A DNA stretch of 46,322 bases from Kiritimatiellia bacterium. GTDB taxonomy: Bacteria; Verrucomicrobiota; Kiritimatiellia; SS1-B-03-39; UBA6053. Location: contig JAGYLC010000006.1 of assembly GCA_018401235.1 (NCBI GenBank), positions 1 to 46,322 of the forward strand, written 5' to 3'. A program made the position numbers and the translations under genes. Position 1 is the first letter of the stretch. Every line of letters starts with the position of its first letter. Positions 35,498-43,734 of this stretch are shown here, piece by piece. The notes beneath the pieces are model-generated. The model was not told the DNA's origin, did no database searches, and was given only the letters and a program-made list of their open reading frames with translations.

Positions 35498-36408
35498 GGC
35501 TGCTGGATTTGAATCCCCTGAATCTGGGCGAGGCGGGGATGGGAACCCAGCCCGGAGTTTCCTCGTTTGTGAACCGGGCCTGGCTGCAGGGTCAGGCCGC
35601 CTTTGATCACTCCCGGGAGGATCCGCAGTCCACCTGTTTCGACTGTTGGGAACAGCTCAGTCTGGATCCGGTGTCGCTGCCGGGGGCCCCCCGCCATCTC
35701 GCCGATGTGGCGGCGGCGCAATTGCGGAGTCTCTGCCCCGATCTCCAACGCGATACCTGGGCGGTGTGCACGCCGGGTCACTGGGACAAAACCCAATTGC
35801 GTCTGTTCCTGGGCGTGGCCGGGGAATGCGGGATGGATGTGCGCATTCTGCTCCCCCGCGCCCTGGCGTTGACCGCTGATCTACCCGGGGGTGCCGATCA
35901 ATGGACGGTGTGGGAATGGCAGTGGGGGCGTCTCACTGTGATGAAATTGACGCGGGATGCCGATGGCTGGCAGGTGGCGGACGCGCGAAGCGTAGCGGAC
36001 GGGGGCGTGCTTGAGTTCTTCCGACGGGAAGCCCGCTTGATTTCCACCTTGTCGCTGGAGCGACATCGGGTGGATCCTCTCTACACGGGTGCCAGCGAGC
36101 AACAGGTGTTCGGCGGATGGTGGAACCACCATTTCCACGGCACCGCCTGGCAATTCCATGCGGGCGGGGTGCAGATGGATTTTAGCAATGAACAGGAGGC
36201 CCTGCGGGAGGTGCATGCGGACTGGCTTCGCTGGCATCCACTCACCGATGGGGAGCACCTGACCCTCCCTGCCGCTCTGAAACACAGTCTGGGCTGGGAG
36301 CGTTGTCGTTCGGAGCCCGAAGAGCTCTCCGGAGTGCTTGCGGCACTGCCGGAATCGGCATCACCCGGAGCCCGCTTGAAAAAATCCGTGAAGTTTGCGG
36401 AGAAGTAG
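35494..36408 (+). CDS. Uncharacterised protein, possibly actin-like ATPase fold
   Basis: A 304-residue soluble protein of unknown function between a MotA/ExbB-like gene and VWA genes; the start overlaps the upstream stop as ATGA. No signal peptide or clear membrane helix is seen. Residues about 88-175 (TWAVCTPGHWDKTQLRLFLG then a strand-helix-strand run with TADLPGGADQWTVWEWQWGR) have a pattern reminiscent of the actin/Hsp70/FtsA-like phosphate-binding fold, as in GspL and PilM. This is an inference from pattern, without a clear nucleotide motif. It ends 2 bases before the first VWA protein. A cytoplasmic scaffold or energy-coupling role would fit. Confidence 0.45.
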   Translation: MRLLDLNPLNLGEAGMGTQPGVSSFVNRAWLQGQAAFDHSREDPQSTCFDCWEQLSLDPVSLPGAPRHLADVAAAQLRSLCPDLQRDTWAVCTPGHWDKTQLRLFLGVAGECGMDVRILLPRALALTADLPGGADQWTVWEWQWGRLTVMKLTRDADGWQVADARSVADGGVLEFFRREARLISTLSLERHRVDPLYTGASEQQVFGGWWNHHFHGTAWQFHAGGVQMDFSNEQEALREVHADWLRWHPLTDGEHLTLPAALKHSLGWERCRSEPEELSGVLAALPESASPGARLKKSVKFAEK

Positions 36409-36410
36409 TC

Positions 36411-37538
36411 ATGGCTCGACGGCGTCCCTTTACAGTTTTCAGCCTTTCGTTTCTCGACAGCATCTGCTGCGGCTTCGGGGCGGTGATTCTGTTGTTCGTG
36501 CTGATCAATGCCCGTGCCGCGCAGAATCGGGAGGAGTTGACCAAGGATTTACGGGGGGAGGTCAGCAAGATTGAAGTGGAGATTTTGAAATTGGAAAAGG
36601 AAAAGGTGCTGGCCCGCAACGCTCTGGACGAGGTGATCGAGGAGACCGTGGAAACTCAGGGGTTCAGCCGCGAAATCATTCGGGAAATCGAGGAGAGCAA
36701 AGAGGAACTGGCCAGACACGAGGGGGACACTCTTGCGACCAAGGAACATGTGAACCAGCTCAAGGACGGATTTGTTGAGTTTGGAGGAGGGGGATTAAAC
36801 GCTTGAAGGCCGGAGGCGCATCGAAGAACCCGGAGAGGGATGCCATGGCCTTCAGCGGGGATGGGGCGACGGCAATGTACGTGACCGGACTTCAGCCTCA
36901 ACGGAGAGAGAACCCTGGTGCTGGTGTGACCGCTCCGCCAGCATGTTGGGCTGGAAACAGTGGTGGATGTATTGCGGGTCCGTAGACTCTACCGGTGGAG
37001 GAAACAATCGTCCGCGCCTCTTGAAATGGTGCAACTTTCTCGGACGCAATTTGTGATCTGGCTGCTGGGCTAAAAATGCCGGATGCTGTGGAGGGGCTGT
37101 TTCACGTGGCCCCTTTACGGACTCAGGGAGACGGCACTTCGCTGCTGGAGGGGAAGACTGGGTGGTGGGATGCCGCCGATCCCACTCCTTTGGCGCAAGA
37201 GGCATCGAGGCGTTGGGGCGAAAACACCCTCCGGCGGAACCAGTTTGCACCGGGCATTCGCCTATGTGGCGGCCATGGATCCGCCCCCGGATACCATCCT
37301 TCTGCTGGCCGACGGGCTGCCGACCATGGGGGATGCCGCCCCTCTGGTGAGGCGGTCCGTGAGTGGATCCCGGCGGGAGTCCTATTTTGCCGATGCGGTA
37401 AGCCGATTGCCCTCCGGGGCAACGGTCAATACCTTGCTGTTTTACATGGAGGGAGATCCCATGGCCGCGCCGCTGTATTGGCGTTTGGCCGTGCAAACCC
37501 GAGGCAGTTTGCTGAGCGTAACCCAGGATTGGCCATGA
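36411..37538 (+). pseudogene. First membrane-anchored VWA protein, frameshifted
   Basis: The intact first part (36411-36806, 131 residues) starts MARRRPFTVFSLSFLDSICC, a single N-terminal helix with D16 at its start, followed by a coiled-coil region. Beyond the stop the sequence still reads as a VWA domain in other frames: GERTLVLV, then DRSASMLGWK (MIDAS-like, near 36925-36950), then TSLHRAFAYVAAMDPP, ILLLADGLPTMG and VNTLLFYMEGDPMAAPLYW, ending at a TGA that overlaps the next gene's ATG. At least three frame changes are needed. It is a close paralogue of the next gene in the anchor region. Either true decay or sequencing indels could explain it; the 131-residue product may still be made. 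Confidence 0.65.
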
Positions 37539-38542
37539 TCCGTCGACGCCGAAAACGTGAATTTGAATTGTTCAGTCTCAGCTTTCTGGACTGTATCTGC
37601 TGTGGATTCGGGGCGATCATTCTGCTGTTCGTGCTCAGCAGGGCGGGGGAACCCATGGTGATTGAAGGAGTGCGCGAGGATTTGTCCGGCCTGCTTCGGG
37701 ATTTGCAGGAACAGAAATTCGAACTGCGGGGAGAGGTCACGGTGTTGAACCGGGAACTGCCGGGAAAAAAGCAGCAACTGAGCGAGGAAAAATCCCGATT
37801 GGCCCGACTGCAGGGGGATTTATCCGAGATCAAAGGCGAATTTGCCGCCAGTGAGGACATGGCGCAGGTGCAGAACGTCATCGAAAATCAGCTCGCGGAG
37901 GCCCGGCAAACGTTGACCGAGGAGATGCGTCGCCTGTTGGCGCACCAACGGACACCCCCGCCTGAGGATGCCCCCATTGCCGGGATTCCGGTGGACAGTG
38001 AGTATGTCATATTTGTCATCGACACCTCCGGGAGCATGGTGCAGCGGGCCTGGCCGCAGATGATGCGGAATCTGGAGGAGATCTTGAATGCCTACCCGCA
38101 ATTAAAGGGATTGCAGGTGATGAACGACATGGGGCAGTATCTCTTCCCGCAGTATGCGGGCGAATGGATTCCCGACACTCACGGCCGCCGACGGGCGGTG
38201 ATGAGTGTGCTGCGGACCTGGTGGCCCTTCAGTAATAGTTCCCCGGTGGAGGGAATTGAGCAGGCCATCCGTCGACACGCCACCGATGAGCACAAGATCA
38301 GCATTTACGTGATGGGGGACGAATTCAGTGGCGGTTTGGGAAACATGGAACGGGTGATGAGCCGGGTGGAACGCTTCAATCGCGGACGGGACGGGGATCC
38401 CCGGGTGCGCATACACGCGGTCGGATTCCCGGTGGTGATTATGCAGTCGATTAATTTCGGGAACACTGGTCTGATGTTTTCCATGCTCATGCGCGAAATC
38501 TGTCATCGAAACGGCGGCACCTTTATCGGCCTCAACCAATGA
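37535..38542 (+). CDS. Membrane-anchored VWA-domain protein
   Basis: A 335-residue protein. Basic N-terminus (MIRRRRKREF), one transmembrane helix (about 15-34; SLSFLDCICCGFGA then IILLFVL) with an acidic D19 at its membrane entry, a coiled-coil region (about 45-135) and a VWA domain (about 155-335). The MIDAS motif is VIDTSGSM (D163-S167) and a second acidic residue is in VMGDEFSGG (D262). Basic-inside topology puts the VWA domain in the periplasm. The helix resembles the Asp-bearing helix of ExbD/MotB, the usual partner of the channel subunit encoded upstream. The start overlaps the TGA of the first VWA gene. Confidence 0.8.
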   Translation: MIRRRRKREFELFSLSFLDCICCGFGAIILLFVLSRAGEPMVIEGVREDLSGLLRDLQEQKFELRGEVTVLNRELPGKKQQLSEEKSRLARLQGDLSEIKGEFAASEDMAQVQNVIENQLAEARQTLTEEMRRLLAHQRTPPPEDAPIAGIPVDSEYVIFVIDTSGSMVQRAWPQMMRNLEEILNAYPQLKGLQVMNDMGQYLFPQYAGEWIPDTHGRRRAVMSVLRTWWPFSNSSPVEGIEQAIRRHATDEHKISIYVMGDEFSGGLGNMERVMSRVERFNRGRDGDPRVRIHAVGFPVVIMQSINFGNTGLMFSMLMREICHRNGGTFIGLNQ

Positions 38543-38628
38543 AATCATCCCTTCTTTTTTGGACCCTGCTCCTCATCGGCATGAGTGTGATTGCGCTGTT
38601 GGGAGTGGTGCTGCTTGCTACCCCTTAA
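38539..38628 (+). CDS. Small single-helix membrane peptide (29 residues)
   Basis: The ATG overlaps the VWA stop as ATGA (38539-38542). The product is 29 residues: MKSSLLFWTLLLIGMSVI followed by ALLGVVLLATP, a single hydrophobic helix with a lysine near the N-terminus. Its position and translational coupling argue that it is real, and it is too short for ordinary gene finders. It could stabilise or regulate the channel or VWA proteins. No family recognised. Confidence 0.55.
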   Translation: MKSSLLFWTLLLIGMSVIALLGVVLLATP

Positions 38629-38648
38629 ACTAGAGGAAATTAGAGTAC

Positions 38649-39851
38649 ATGAGTTCTATTCCTGAAACGAAAACAAATTTGGCCGACTATATTGGGCGGC
38701 GAATGAATTTAAAGGACTGGAGCAGTTCTTTGCCGCTGCTGCGGTTGCTGGATGAATCGGGTCCCTTGACCCAGCCGGTGGCGGCGAAGCGGTTGGGCTT
38801 GTCTGCCGGGGCATGCAATTTACATTTTCAGCGCCTGGAACATGAAGGACTGATTCATCGTGCAGAGCAAGTGGTTTCGGGGCGGGGGAGGCCCTCGGGG
38901 GTGTGGGATGTGGATCATGCGCGTAATGCCTGCATTACCCTGGTGTTTGATGTTCCGTTTTTTCAGGGGGCTCTGCTGGATTTTTCAGGGAAGGTGCTGA
39001 CAGAAACCCGGGAGGATCTGTCCAACTTGGATACACGCTCGGCGGTGACTCGGCGAATGGACCGTTTTCTTGCCCGGGCGAAAAAGCTTGCGGAGTCAAA
39101 GGGAATACGGATTCATCAGGTGGTTGCGGCTATGCCGGGACTGTTGGAATCCGGTACGGGAAAAGTGCTTTCGGCGGTCAACTTTCCGCAATTGAACGGA
39201 TTGGATCTTCAAAAACGGATTCCGACGAAGTATGGCTGGCCTTGTCAATCGGCCCCCCACGGGTTGGCGTTTTTTTATGGGGAAACGGAACATGTCGCTC
39301 CCGAAACCCGGGTAATGGTGGTGCATTGGGATTTGGGCATCGGAGTGATGGCGGGGAAGGGGAATGAACTGCTCCGAATTGGAACCTCGCCGGGGAAAGG
39401 TGCCCCCTGTTTCGCGGAGCTGGGACATATCCGCATCGGACGAGAACCCTGGCTCTGCCATTGCGGACAAAAGGGCTGTCTGGAAGCGCATGTCGGGGGA
39501 TGGGCTTTGCTGCGGGACCTGAACGACCCGAAGCTCAATACGCTTTCCGGGTTGATGAAGGCGGTGGAACTAAAACGGAAAAAACCGGTGTCGGTCTTGA
39601 ACATGGCGGCTAAACTTCTGGGGGAAGAATTAATCTGGCCGCTGCAACTGGTGGGAGTGAAACAGATTCGCATCACCGGACCGCTGGCCCCGGTGCTGTC
39701 TGACATGACAGATGCCTTTTGCGAAGGGCTGTCCAAGGGCTTTGAAGGTGCGGAGCTGGAACGTCTGCGCCCGACCATCAGCGAAGATCCGGAGGCCGCA
39801 ATGCGGAGAGGTGCGTTTCTACAGGCGAAAAAGCTATTCCTTTATTCATGA
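38649..39851 (+). CDS. ROK-family transcriptional regulator (NagC/XylR type)
   Basis: A 400-residue repressor. A winged helix-turn-helix (about 25-85; GPLTQPVAAKRLGLSAGACN) is followed by a ROK sugar-binding domain. The zinc site is CHCGQKGCLEAHVGG (CxCGxxGCxE), and HIRIGREPWL is conserved. An AAMPGLLESGTGKVLSAVN segment marks the ROK core. It heads a unit with a ROK-like kinase, PIG-L deacetylase and NagB, so amino-sugar control is likely (GlcNAc or GlcNAc-6-P as effector). It starts 20 bases after the small membrane peptide, but the AGAGGAAA before it suggests its own ribosome-binding site. Confidence 0.88.
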   Translation: MSSIPETKTNLADYIGRRMNLKDWSSSLPLLRLLDESGPLTQPVAAKRLGLSAGACNLHFQRLEHEGLIHRAEQVVSGRGRPSGVWDVDHARNACITLVFDVPFFQGALLDFSGKVLTETREDLSNLDTRSAVTRRMDRFLARAKKLAESKGIRIHQVVAAMPGLLESGTGKVLSAVNFPQLNGLDLQKRIPTKYGWPCQSAPHGLAFFYGETEHVAPETRVMVVHWDLGIGVMAGKGNELLRIGTSPGKGAPCFAELGHIRIGREPWLCHCGQKGCLEAHVGGWALLRDLNDPKLNTLSGLMKAVELKRKKPVSVLNMAAKLLGEELIWPLQLVGVKQIRITGPLAPVLSDMTDAFCEGLSKGFEGAELERLRPTISEDPEAAMRRGAFLQAKKLFLYS

Positions 39852-39884
39852 TTTTTATATTTGATACGTCAAATTAAATAGTGT

Positions 39885-41321
39885 ATGAATAAAAATATGA
39901 AAAAGATATGTATCAAACCCACACCTGCATTCAGCTCGGAATTGGCATTGGATCCGACCTTTTTACCGGCGGCACTGTTTAACCGTGCGTATCAGGCGAT
40001 GGCGGACGGGCATGCAGGATCCCGTTTGATTGAACTGGCGATTGTGCGTTCGGACGGGGGGTGTTTCCGTCACCGTGCCCGAATAGTGCCGGACGAGTCC
40101 CGGTATCGGGATGTGACGCGGATATACGTCGAGCGTCTGGTGAAGTTTCTGCTGTGGCAGAAGGGGGGGGCGACGTTGTATCTGAGTGGGTGTCCGGACT
40201 TGGCTGGATGGTTGAGGTCTGTGTACTCGCCGGGGGGAGAGCGGGCCTTTGATTCGGAGATTGTGGGGGTGAAAATGTTCGGGCAGGCGTTGACGGTGAA
40301 ATCGGTGGCGCAGGAGGAACTTCCTCCCGCTCACGATCCCGCGAATGCGCTCGGAGGGCATCTGCAGGGATGCCGAATTGGCTTTGATTTGGGGGGGAGC
40401 GACCGAAAGTGTGCGGCGGTGATCGATGGCAAGGTGGTGTTCTCGGAGGAAATCCCCTGGGATCCGTATTTTCAGTCGGATCCCCGGTATCATTGGCAAG
40501 GAATTCAGGATAGTTTAACCCGGGCGGCGGCTCATTTGCCCAGGGTGGACGCGATTGGCGGCAGTGCGGCGGGGGTGTATGTGAATAACCAGGTGCGGGT
40601 GGCTTCGCTGTTCCGGGGAGTGGGGGAGGCCGATTTTGACAAGCAGGTCCGGCGAATTTTCTTGGACCTTAAACAGGAGTGGGGCGGGGTACCGTTCGAG
40701 GTGGTAAACGACGGGGAGGTTACCGCATTGGCTGGGTATTTATCCCTGCGGGATGGATCGGTGTTGGGAATCTCTATGGGAACCAGCCTGGCGGCGGGCT
40801 ATTGTGATGATCGCGGGCGCATTACCTCGTGGATCAATGAACTGGCCTTTGCCCCGGTCGATCTGCACGAGGACGCTCCCGTGGATGAGTGGTCTGGGGA
40901 TCGTGGTTGTGGGGTACAATGCTTTTCCCAACAGGCGGTATCCCGACTGGCGGCTGTGGCGGGGTATGTTTTTCCAAAAGAGACGGGGTTTGCGGAGCAG
41001 TTGATTCAGGTTCAGGAGGACATGAACCGGCAGGATCCACGCGCCCGGAAGATTTTTGACACCATTGGCATTTATTTTGGCTATGCGCTGGCTCACTATG
41101 CGGATTTCTATGAGTTACGGAATGTATTAATTTTAGGACGGGTTACATCGGGAGAGGGTGGTGAGCGGATTCTATCCAAGGCCAGGGATGTCCTGGACAG
41201 GGAGTTCCCTGAATGTTCCGAACAGATTAAGTTGTCCACGCCGGATGAGAGGATGAAACGGCATGGGCAGGCGGTGGCCGCAGCCAGTTTGCCGAAACCC
41301 GTGATGGAGAACAACCCATGA
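39885..41321 (+). CDS. ROK-family sugar kinase-like protein with N-terminal extension
   Basis: A 478-residue protein with an unusual N-terminal domain (about 1-165) that shows no recognised motif. The second part (about 166-478) is ROK/actin-like: GFDLGGSDRKCAAVIDGKVV is the phosphate-1 glycine loop, VVNDGEVTALAGYLSL holds the catalytic Asp (NDG) position, and GISMGTSLAAGYCDDRGR the phosphate-2 loop. No CxCGxxGCxE zinc motif is visible, unlike the preceding regulator. A role as N-acetylglucosamine or glucosamine kinase fits its place before a deacetylase and NagB. Its stop overlaps the deacetylase ATG as ATGA. Confidence 0.75.
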   Translation: MNKNMKKICIKPTPAFSSELALDPTFLPAALFNRAYQAMADGHAGSRLIELAIVRSDGGCFRHRARIVPDESRYRDVTRIYVERLVKFLLWQKGGATLYLSGCPDLAGWLRSVYSPGGERAFDSEIVGVKMFGQALTVKSVAQEELPPAHDPANALGGHLQGCRIGFDLGGSDRKCAAVIDGKVVFSEEIPWDPYFQSDPRYHWQGIQDSLTRAAAHLPRVDAIGGSAAGVYVNNQVRVASLFRGVGEADFDKQVRRIFLDLKQEWGGVPFEVVNDGEVTALAGYLSLRDGSVLGISMGTSLAAGYCDDRGRITSWINELAFAPVDLHEDAPVDEWSGDRGCGVQCFSQQAVSRLAAVAGYVFPKETGFAEQLIQVQEDMNRQDPRARKIFDTIGIYFGYALAHYADFYELRNVLILGRVTSGEGGERILSKARDVLDREFPECSEQIKLSTPDERMKRHGQAVAAASLPKPVMENNP

Positions 41322-42166
41322 AAAGTACACGCGAAACCTCCCGATGGATGAGTCCCGATGGCGAGTCTTTTGAACCTGCGATGGCCCGCACCACGCACGT
41401 GGGCATTGGGGCGCATCAGGATGATCTGGAGTTTATGGCACTACACGGGATATTGGCCTGCTATCAGCAATCGGACGCCTGGTTTGGCGGGGTGACGGTT
41501 ACCGACGGCAGTGGAAGTTCGAGGTGCGGCGCGTATGCGGACTGTTCGGATAAGGAAATGATGAGGATCCGGCTGCAGGAACAGGAAAACGCGGCCCGGA
41601 TCGGACAGTACAGTTTTATTTCGCAGTTGGGATATCCCAGTGCGGAAGTAAAAAATAGCGGAGCTGTGGAACTGGTGGAGGATCTCGCCCGCATTCTACG
41701 CGCCACCCGCCCGGAGGTCGTGTACACCCATAATCCGGCGGATAAGCACGAGACTCACATTGGAGTGATGGTCGCAGTACTCAAGGCTATTCGGGCACTT
41801 CCTCTGGAGGTGCGCCCGAAGCGGGTGCTGGGGTGTGAAGTGTGGCGTGATCTCGATTGGATGCCCGATTCGGCTAAGGTGGTGTTGGATGTGGGCGGAC
41901 ACGAAAACCTGGCCGCCGCCCTCAACGGGGTGTTCGATTCCCAGATTGCCGGTGGCAAACGATATGATTTGGCGGTGATGGGGCGTCGACGCGCCAATGC
42001 CACATTTTTTGATTCCCACTCCACGGATCAGCTTGATCAGGCGTGGTTTGCCATGGACTTAACGCCCCTCGCGCAGCAGGACGACTTGGATGTGCGGGAA
42101 TATGTGCTGGAGTTGCTGCATGCGTTTTCCGAGGACGTGGATGTCAAGTTGTCTGGTTATTTTTGA
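41318..42166 (+). CDS. PIG-L/LmbE-family deacetylase
   Basis: A 282-residue zinc deacetylase. The hallmark AHQDDLE (residues 32-38; AHxDDxE) supplies the metal ligands, and HNPADKHETHIG provides the downstream HxxH-type histidines. Family members remove N-acetyl groups from GlcNAc-containing substrates (PIG-L, MshB, BshB, chitobiose deacetylases). Between a ROK kinase and nagB, with no nagA in the window, it may deacetylate GlcNAc or GlcNAc-6-P to feed NagB. The start overlaps the upstream stop (ATGA). The C-terminal region (about 150-282) is typical for the family. Confidence 0.85.
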   Translation: MKSTRETSRWMSPDGESFEPAMARTTHVGIGAHQDDLEFMALHGILACYQQSDAWFGGVTVTDGSGSSRCGAYADCSDKEMMRIRLQEQENAARIGQYSFISQLGYPSAEVKNSGAVELVEDLARILRATRPEVVYTHNPADKHETHIGVMVAVLKAIRALPLEVRPKRVLGCEVWRDLDWMPDSAKVVLDVGGHENLAAALNGVFDSQIAGGKRYDLAVMGRRRANATFFDSHSTDQLDQAWFAMDLTPLAQQDDLDVREYVLELLHAFSEDVDVKLSGYF

Positions 42167-42215
42167 GTACGACCATGAATTTTATTATTTTAAACCTCCA
42201 GAAGAATCCTAAATT

Positions 42216-42995
42216 ATGGAAATTATCATTCAATCCACACCCGAAGCCGCCAGCCGATTGGCGGCCCGACACATCGCCCGTCAGATCCGTGAAAAGCCGG
42301 ATTCCGTACTTGGGCTCGCTACCGGCAGCACCCCGCGATTGTTATATCAGGAACTGATCCGGCTCCATCGGGAAGAGGGCTTGAATTTCAGTCGGGTGAC
42401 CACCTTCAATCTGGACGAATATGTGGGATTGCCCCCGGAGCATCCCCAGTCCTATCACCAGTACATGCACGAGAATTTTTTCCGCTTTGTAAATATTCCC
42501 ATCTCACAGATTTATCTACCCGACGGCATGACAGAAGATGTGCCCGAATTCTGTGCCGCCTATGAGGACCGTATTCAGGAGGCGGGTGGATTGGATGTCC
42601 AGATTCTGGGTATCGGCACAGACGGGCACGTTGGCTTTAACGAACCCTCTTCTTCGCTGACCTCCCGAACCCGAATTAAAACCCTGACCCCGCAAACCCT
42701 GGCCGATAATGCCCGGTTTTTTGAAGCAGAGGGAGAACAGCCTCATCATGTCATCACCATGGGCATCGGTACCATCATGGAAGCCCGGCGAATTCTGCTG
42801 CTGGCATTCGGGCAACAAAAAGCGGAGGCGGTGGCTGCCGCAGTGGAAGGTCCGCTGACCGCCATGGTTCCCGCCTCGATTCTGCAAATGCATTCCACCG
42901 CCCATGTCTTCCTGGACGAACCTGCGGCAGGTGAACTAACGAAAGCGGACTACTATCGGTGGGTTCTCGAGCAAAAGCCGGATTGGCAACTATAG
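42216..42995 (+). CDS. nagB: Glucosamine-6-phosphate deaminase
   Basis: Converts GlcN-6-P to fructose-6-P and ammonia. The 259 residues have TGSTPRLLYQELI, NLDEYVGL (catalytic Asp), GIGTDGHVGFNEPSS (catalytic His and Glu) and HVITMGIGTIMEARRILLLA. It matches NagB in length and all core motifs, rather than the related 6-phosphogluconolactonase. Its ATG lies about 50 bases after the deacetylase stop. With the upstream ROK regulator, ROK kinase and deacetylase it forms an amino-sugar degradation unit. Confidence 0.95.
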   Translation: MEIIIQSTPEAASRLAARHIARQIREKPDSVLGLATGSTPRLLYQELIRLHREEGLNFSRVTTFNLDEYVGLPPEHPQSYHQYMHENFFRFVNIPISQIYLPDGMTEDVPEFCAAYEDRIQEAGGLDVQILGIGTDGHVGFNEPSSSLTSRTRIKTLTPQTLADNARFFEAEGEQPHHVITMGIGTIMEARRILLLAFGQQKAEAVAAAVEGPLTAMVPASILQMHSTAHVFLDEPAAGELTKADYYRWVLEQKPDWQL

Positions 42996-43006
42996 CCGAA
43001 TCCCTC

Positions 43007-43035
43007 TTGCCATTTGGTGAAGAATTGGGTATCTT
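43007..43035 (+). promoter_or_regulatory. Candidate sigma70-type promoter for grpE-dnaJ-rsmE
   Basis: TTGCCA (43007-43012), a 17-base spacer and TATCTT (43030-43035), 51 bases before the grpE ATG. No CIRCE inverted repeat or sigma32-type -10 was recognised nearby. Confidence 0.45.
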
Positions 43036-43086
43036 TCCAAGCTTTTGGTACACTGATGTACCCAAATTTACTTGTTAAGGAGTTTT

Positions 43087-43734
43087 ATGAACAAATCTGA
43101 TCCATCTGAAGAAATTCAAGAAGAATCGCTGCAAACGGAGTCCGCACCGGAATCGGCCGCTTCGGGGGAAATCCCTGAAGTGTTGGATGCCCTAGACGAA
43201 GAGTCAGCTAAAGAGGCGTCGGCTGCGGCAGAAGCGAAAGCCCCGCCTGCCGAGGATCCCGAGGATGAATCCTACAAAATCCAGTATTTGCGACTGCGCG
43301 CGGATTTTGACAATTTTCGCAAGCGAACCCGCCGCGAGAAGGAGGAGTGGACCCAACGCTGTCTGGAGAATTTGTGCACGGATTTGTTGACAGTGTTGGA
43401 TCACTTCGACCTGGGCATTGCCAATTCGGAAGGGAAGGAATTCACGGAGGACACCCTCAAAGGATTCACGTTGGTGCGCAGTCAGCTGGGCTCGACTCTG
43501 GGCAAATATGGGCTGTCGCCCATCGAAGCCACCGAAGGGACGTTTGATCCGAACGTGCACGAGGCGATCACGCATATTCCATCGCCGGAAGTGCCGGAAG
43601 ACGAAATTGTGGCGATGACCCGTAAGGGCTACAAGCTGGGAAACCGGCTGCTGCGTCCGGCGCAGGTGGTGGTCTCCTCGGGGTCGGGTGAAGCTTCCGA
43701 ACGTGCGGAAGCCAATTCCGGGGAGTCGGCGTAA
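43087..43734 (+). CDS. grpE: Nucleotide exchange factor GrpE
   Basis: Releases ADP from DnaK during protein folding. The 215-residue protein has a long acidic N-terminal tail (about 1-62), a coiled-coil segment ([22 protein letters not shown]), and the conserved C-terminal beta domain ([36 protein letters not shown]). The longer frame begins a few residues earlier, but the ATG at 43087 has the ribosome-binding site AAGGAG. Its stop overlaps the dnaJ start by one base (TAATG). Confidence 0.96.
   Translation: MNKSDPSEEIQEESLQTESAPESAASGEIPEVLDALDEESAKEASAAAEAKAPPAEDPEDESYKIQYLRLRADFDNFRKRTRREKEEWTQRCLENLCTDLLTVLDHFDLGIANSEGKEFTEDTLKGFTLVRSQLGSTLGKYGLSPIEATEGTFDPNVHEAITHIPSPEVPEDEIVAMTRKGYKLGNRLLRPAQVVVSSGSGEASERAEANSGESA

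Noticed and set aside
43007-43087. Heat-shock operator (CIRCE) before grpE-dnaJ
   Set aside because: No TTAGCACTC-N9-GAGTGCTAA-type inverted repeat was found in the leader.
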